Shown here: positions 12,545 to 13,576 of the stretch, piece by piece
Numbering within the stretch: the first letter of the stretch is position 1
Layout: every line of letters begins with the position of its first letter
DNA from: Parvibaculum sp049303435
Lineage (GTDB): Bacteria > Pseudomonadota > Alphaproteobacteria > Parvibaculales > Parvibaculaceae
Direction: 5' to 3'
Assembly (NCBI GenBank): GCA_049303435.1
Contig: JBAQNC010000151.1
Location: 1 to 13,576 of the forward strand
Length of the DNA stretch: 13,576 nt
Made by a program: the position numbers and the translations under genes
Notes under the pieces: model-generated
Database searches by the model: none
What the model saw: only the letters and a program-made list of their open reading frames with translations
Told to the model about the DNA's origin: nothing

Positions 12545-12973
12545 ATGTCGCTGAAAATCAGACTGGCTCGTGGTGGCGCAAAGAAGCGTCCTTACTATCG
12601 CATCGTGATTGCGGATACGCGTTCACCTCGCGATGGCCGTTTCATCGAAAAGATCGGTTCGTTCAACCCGCTCCTGCCCAAGGAACGTGAAGACCGCGTC
12701 GTGCTCGATCTGGAACGCGCCAAGCATTGGCTTTCGGTCGGCGCTCTGCCGACGGACCGTGTCGCCCGTTTCCTTGACGCCGCCGGCGTTGTGAAGCGCG
12801 TTGCGTCGAACAATCCGAACAAGGCCAAGCCGAAGGCAAAGGCTCAGGAGCGCATCGAAGCGGCGCGTCTGGCTGAAGAAGAAGCCAAGGCTGCGGCTAC
12901 TGAAGCTGCTGCGGCTCCTGCAGAAGCCCCGGCTGAAGCAGCCGCCGCCGAGGAAACCCCGACCGAGGCGTAA
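12545..12973 (+). CDS. rpsP: Ribosomal protein S16 with Ala/Glu-rich C-terminal extension
   Basis: S16 is a primary assembly protein of the 30S subunit. Residues 1-85 are the full S16 fold (M-S-L-K-I-R-L-A-R-G-G-A-K-K-R-P-Y-Y-R-I and G-R-F-I-E-K-I-G-S-F-N-P-L). Residues about 86-142 are an extension, first Lys-rich (N-K-A-K-P-K-A-K-A) and then almost only Ala, Glu and Pro, which makes this protein much longer than the 80-residue E. coli one. Extended S16 tails are known in alphaproteobacteria. ATG 12545 has AAGG (12533-12536) 8 bases upstream. It lies 73 bases after ffh and 17 bases before rimM. Confidence 0.97.
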   Translation: MSLKIRLARGGAKKRPYYRIVIADTRSPRDGRFIEKIGSFNPLLPKEREDRVVLDLERAKHWLSVGALPTDRVARFLDAAGVVKRVASNNPNKAKPKAKAQERIEAARLAEEEAKAAATEAAAAPAEAPAEAAAAEETPTEA

Positions 12974-12990
12974 GCCTTCGGGTCAGGGCC

Positions 12991-13536
12991 ATGGTGGCGG
13001 ACAGTCCGGAGAAAGCACGTGTGTGTCTGGGCGTCATAGTTGGCGCTCACGGGGTGCGCGGGCTTGTTCGGGTGAAGCCCTTTACCGAGGATCCTCATGG
13101 CGTGGCCGACTATGGTCCGGTCGAGACCAAGGACGGTACGCGGCGCTTCAAGATCAAGGTGACGGGCGCGAGCAAGGGCGTCGTGATCTGCCAGCTTGAA
13201 GGCATTACCGATCGGGATATGGCTGAAGCCCTGCGGGGCACCGAGCTTTATGTTGATCGGGCTGCCTTGCCGGAGGTCGATGAAGAGGAGGGCTATTATC
13301 AGGCCGACCTCATCGGGCTTCGGGTGATGGGCGTTGATGGCCAGCTCTATGGCCATGTTAGCGCTGTTCAGAATTTCGGGGCGGGCGATCTTCTCGAGAT
13401 TGCCCGACCGGAAGGTGGCCAGACAGTTCTGGTGCCCTTCACCGACGACAATGTGCCGGAAGTCGATCTTGAGGCTGGATGTCTGACGCTTGATCCGCCC
13501 GACGGCTTGTTCGATGAGGGAGAGGCCGATGAGTGA
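12991..13536 (+). CDS. rimM: RimM, 16S rRNA processing / 30S maturation factor
   Basis: RimM binds S19 and helps mature the 30S head. The 181 residues show the N-terminal domain (V-C-L-G-V-I-V-G-A-H-G-V-R-G-L-V-R-V-K-P-F-T) and the C-terminal PRC-barrel (Y-Y-Q-A-D-L-I-G-L-R-V, then V-L-V-P-F-T-D-D-N-V-P-E-V-D). The tail G-L-F-D-E-G-E-A-D-E is acidic. ATG 12991 has only a weak AGGG upstream, so coupling to rpsP translation is likely. The 3' end overlaps the trmD start by 8 bases. Confidence 0.96.
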   Translation: MVADSPEKARVCLGVIVGAHGVRGLVRVKPFTEDPHGVADYGPVETKDGTRRFKIKVTGASKGVVICQLEGITDRDMAEALRGTELYVDRAALPEVDEEEGYYQADLIGLRVMGVDGQLYGHVSAVQNFGAGDLLEIARPEGGQTVLVPFTDDNVPEVDLEAGCLTLDPPDGLFDEGEADE

Positions 13537-13576
13537 GGCCCCTGCCGGGACGGGCTTTCGGGCGTCGGTTCTGACG
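13529..13576 (+). CDS. trmD: TrmD, tRNA (guanine37-N1)-methyltransferase (N-terminal fragment)
   Basis: Sixteen codons remain before the window ends: M-S-E-A-P-A-G-T-G-F-R-A-S-V-L-T. The F-R-A-S-V-L-T matches the start of the first strand of TrmD, which methylates G37 of tRNAs. A strong GGGAGAGG (13518-13525) precedes ATG 13529, and the start overlaps rimM. The rimM-trmD order supports the call. Confidence 0.8.
   Translation, partial: MSEAPAGTGFRASVLT

Noticed and set aside
1..13576. tRNA, rRNA, SRP RNA, riboswitch or CRISPR array
   Set aside because: No cloverleaf, T-loop, regular spacer-repeat pattern or recognisable SRP RNA tetraloop region was seen in the few intergenic gaps on either strand.

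Overview
The window looks like an ordinary chromosomal stretch of a moderately GC-rich alphaproteobacterium. The signs are the cytochrome c maturation run ccmA-ccmB-ccmC-ccmD-ccmG, the dapF-mtaB-ftsY-ispZ block, and the ffh-rpsP-rimM-trmD block, with an Ala/Glu-rich tail on ribosomal protein S16 and a Gly/Pro-rich tail on Ffh. I cannot name the genus. I saw no insertion sequence, phage gene, tRNA, rRNA or CRISPR array.

Layout. Positions 1-2289 (+): the last codons of ccmA, then ccmB, ccmC, ccmD and ccmG, which deliver heme and reductant for c-type cytochrome assembly at the inner membrane. An imperfect hairpin at the ccmG stop separates this run from a convergent MarR-type regulator (2334-2885, -) with a histone-H1-like Lys/Ala/Pro tail. 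About 400 A+T-richer bases follow, carrying two palindromes that are good operator candidates. Next come a Nudix hydrolase (3290-3835, +) and a metabolite:H+ symporter-type MFS permease (3966-5588, +) with a large periplasmic insert.

Positions 5585-9353 (-) hold a compact run transcribed dapF > mtaB > ftsY > ispZ (lysine/peptidoglycan precursor synthesis, tRNA t6A methylthiolation, SRP receptor, septation protein). Two of its three junctions are 4-base ATGA overlaps and the third is a 3-base gap. A stand-alone CinA-family protein (9499-9996, +) diverges from dapF.

Positions 10007-10614 (-) carry two small overlapping genes. The downstream one resembles the two ends of a flagellar rod protein joined by a proline-rich linker, and the upstream one is unrecognised. 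Their upstream region is dense in short palindromes, one of which fills the spacer of a plausible promoter. From 10942 to the end (+) is ffh-rpsP-rimM-trmD (trmD cut by the window edge), linking SRP-dependent targeting with ribosome and tRNA maturation. Both SRP GTPases, FtsY and Ffh, are therefore present, on opposite strands.

Most of the window is well-known housekeeping sequence. The least explained parts are the 10007-10742 gene pair with its palindrome cluster, the MarR gene with its tail and palindromes, the periplasmic insert of the MFS protein, and a 20-codon open frame between ccmB and ccmC.
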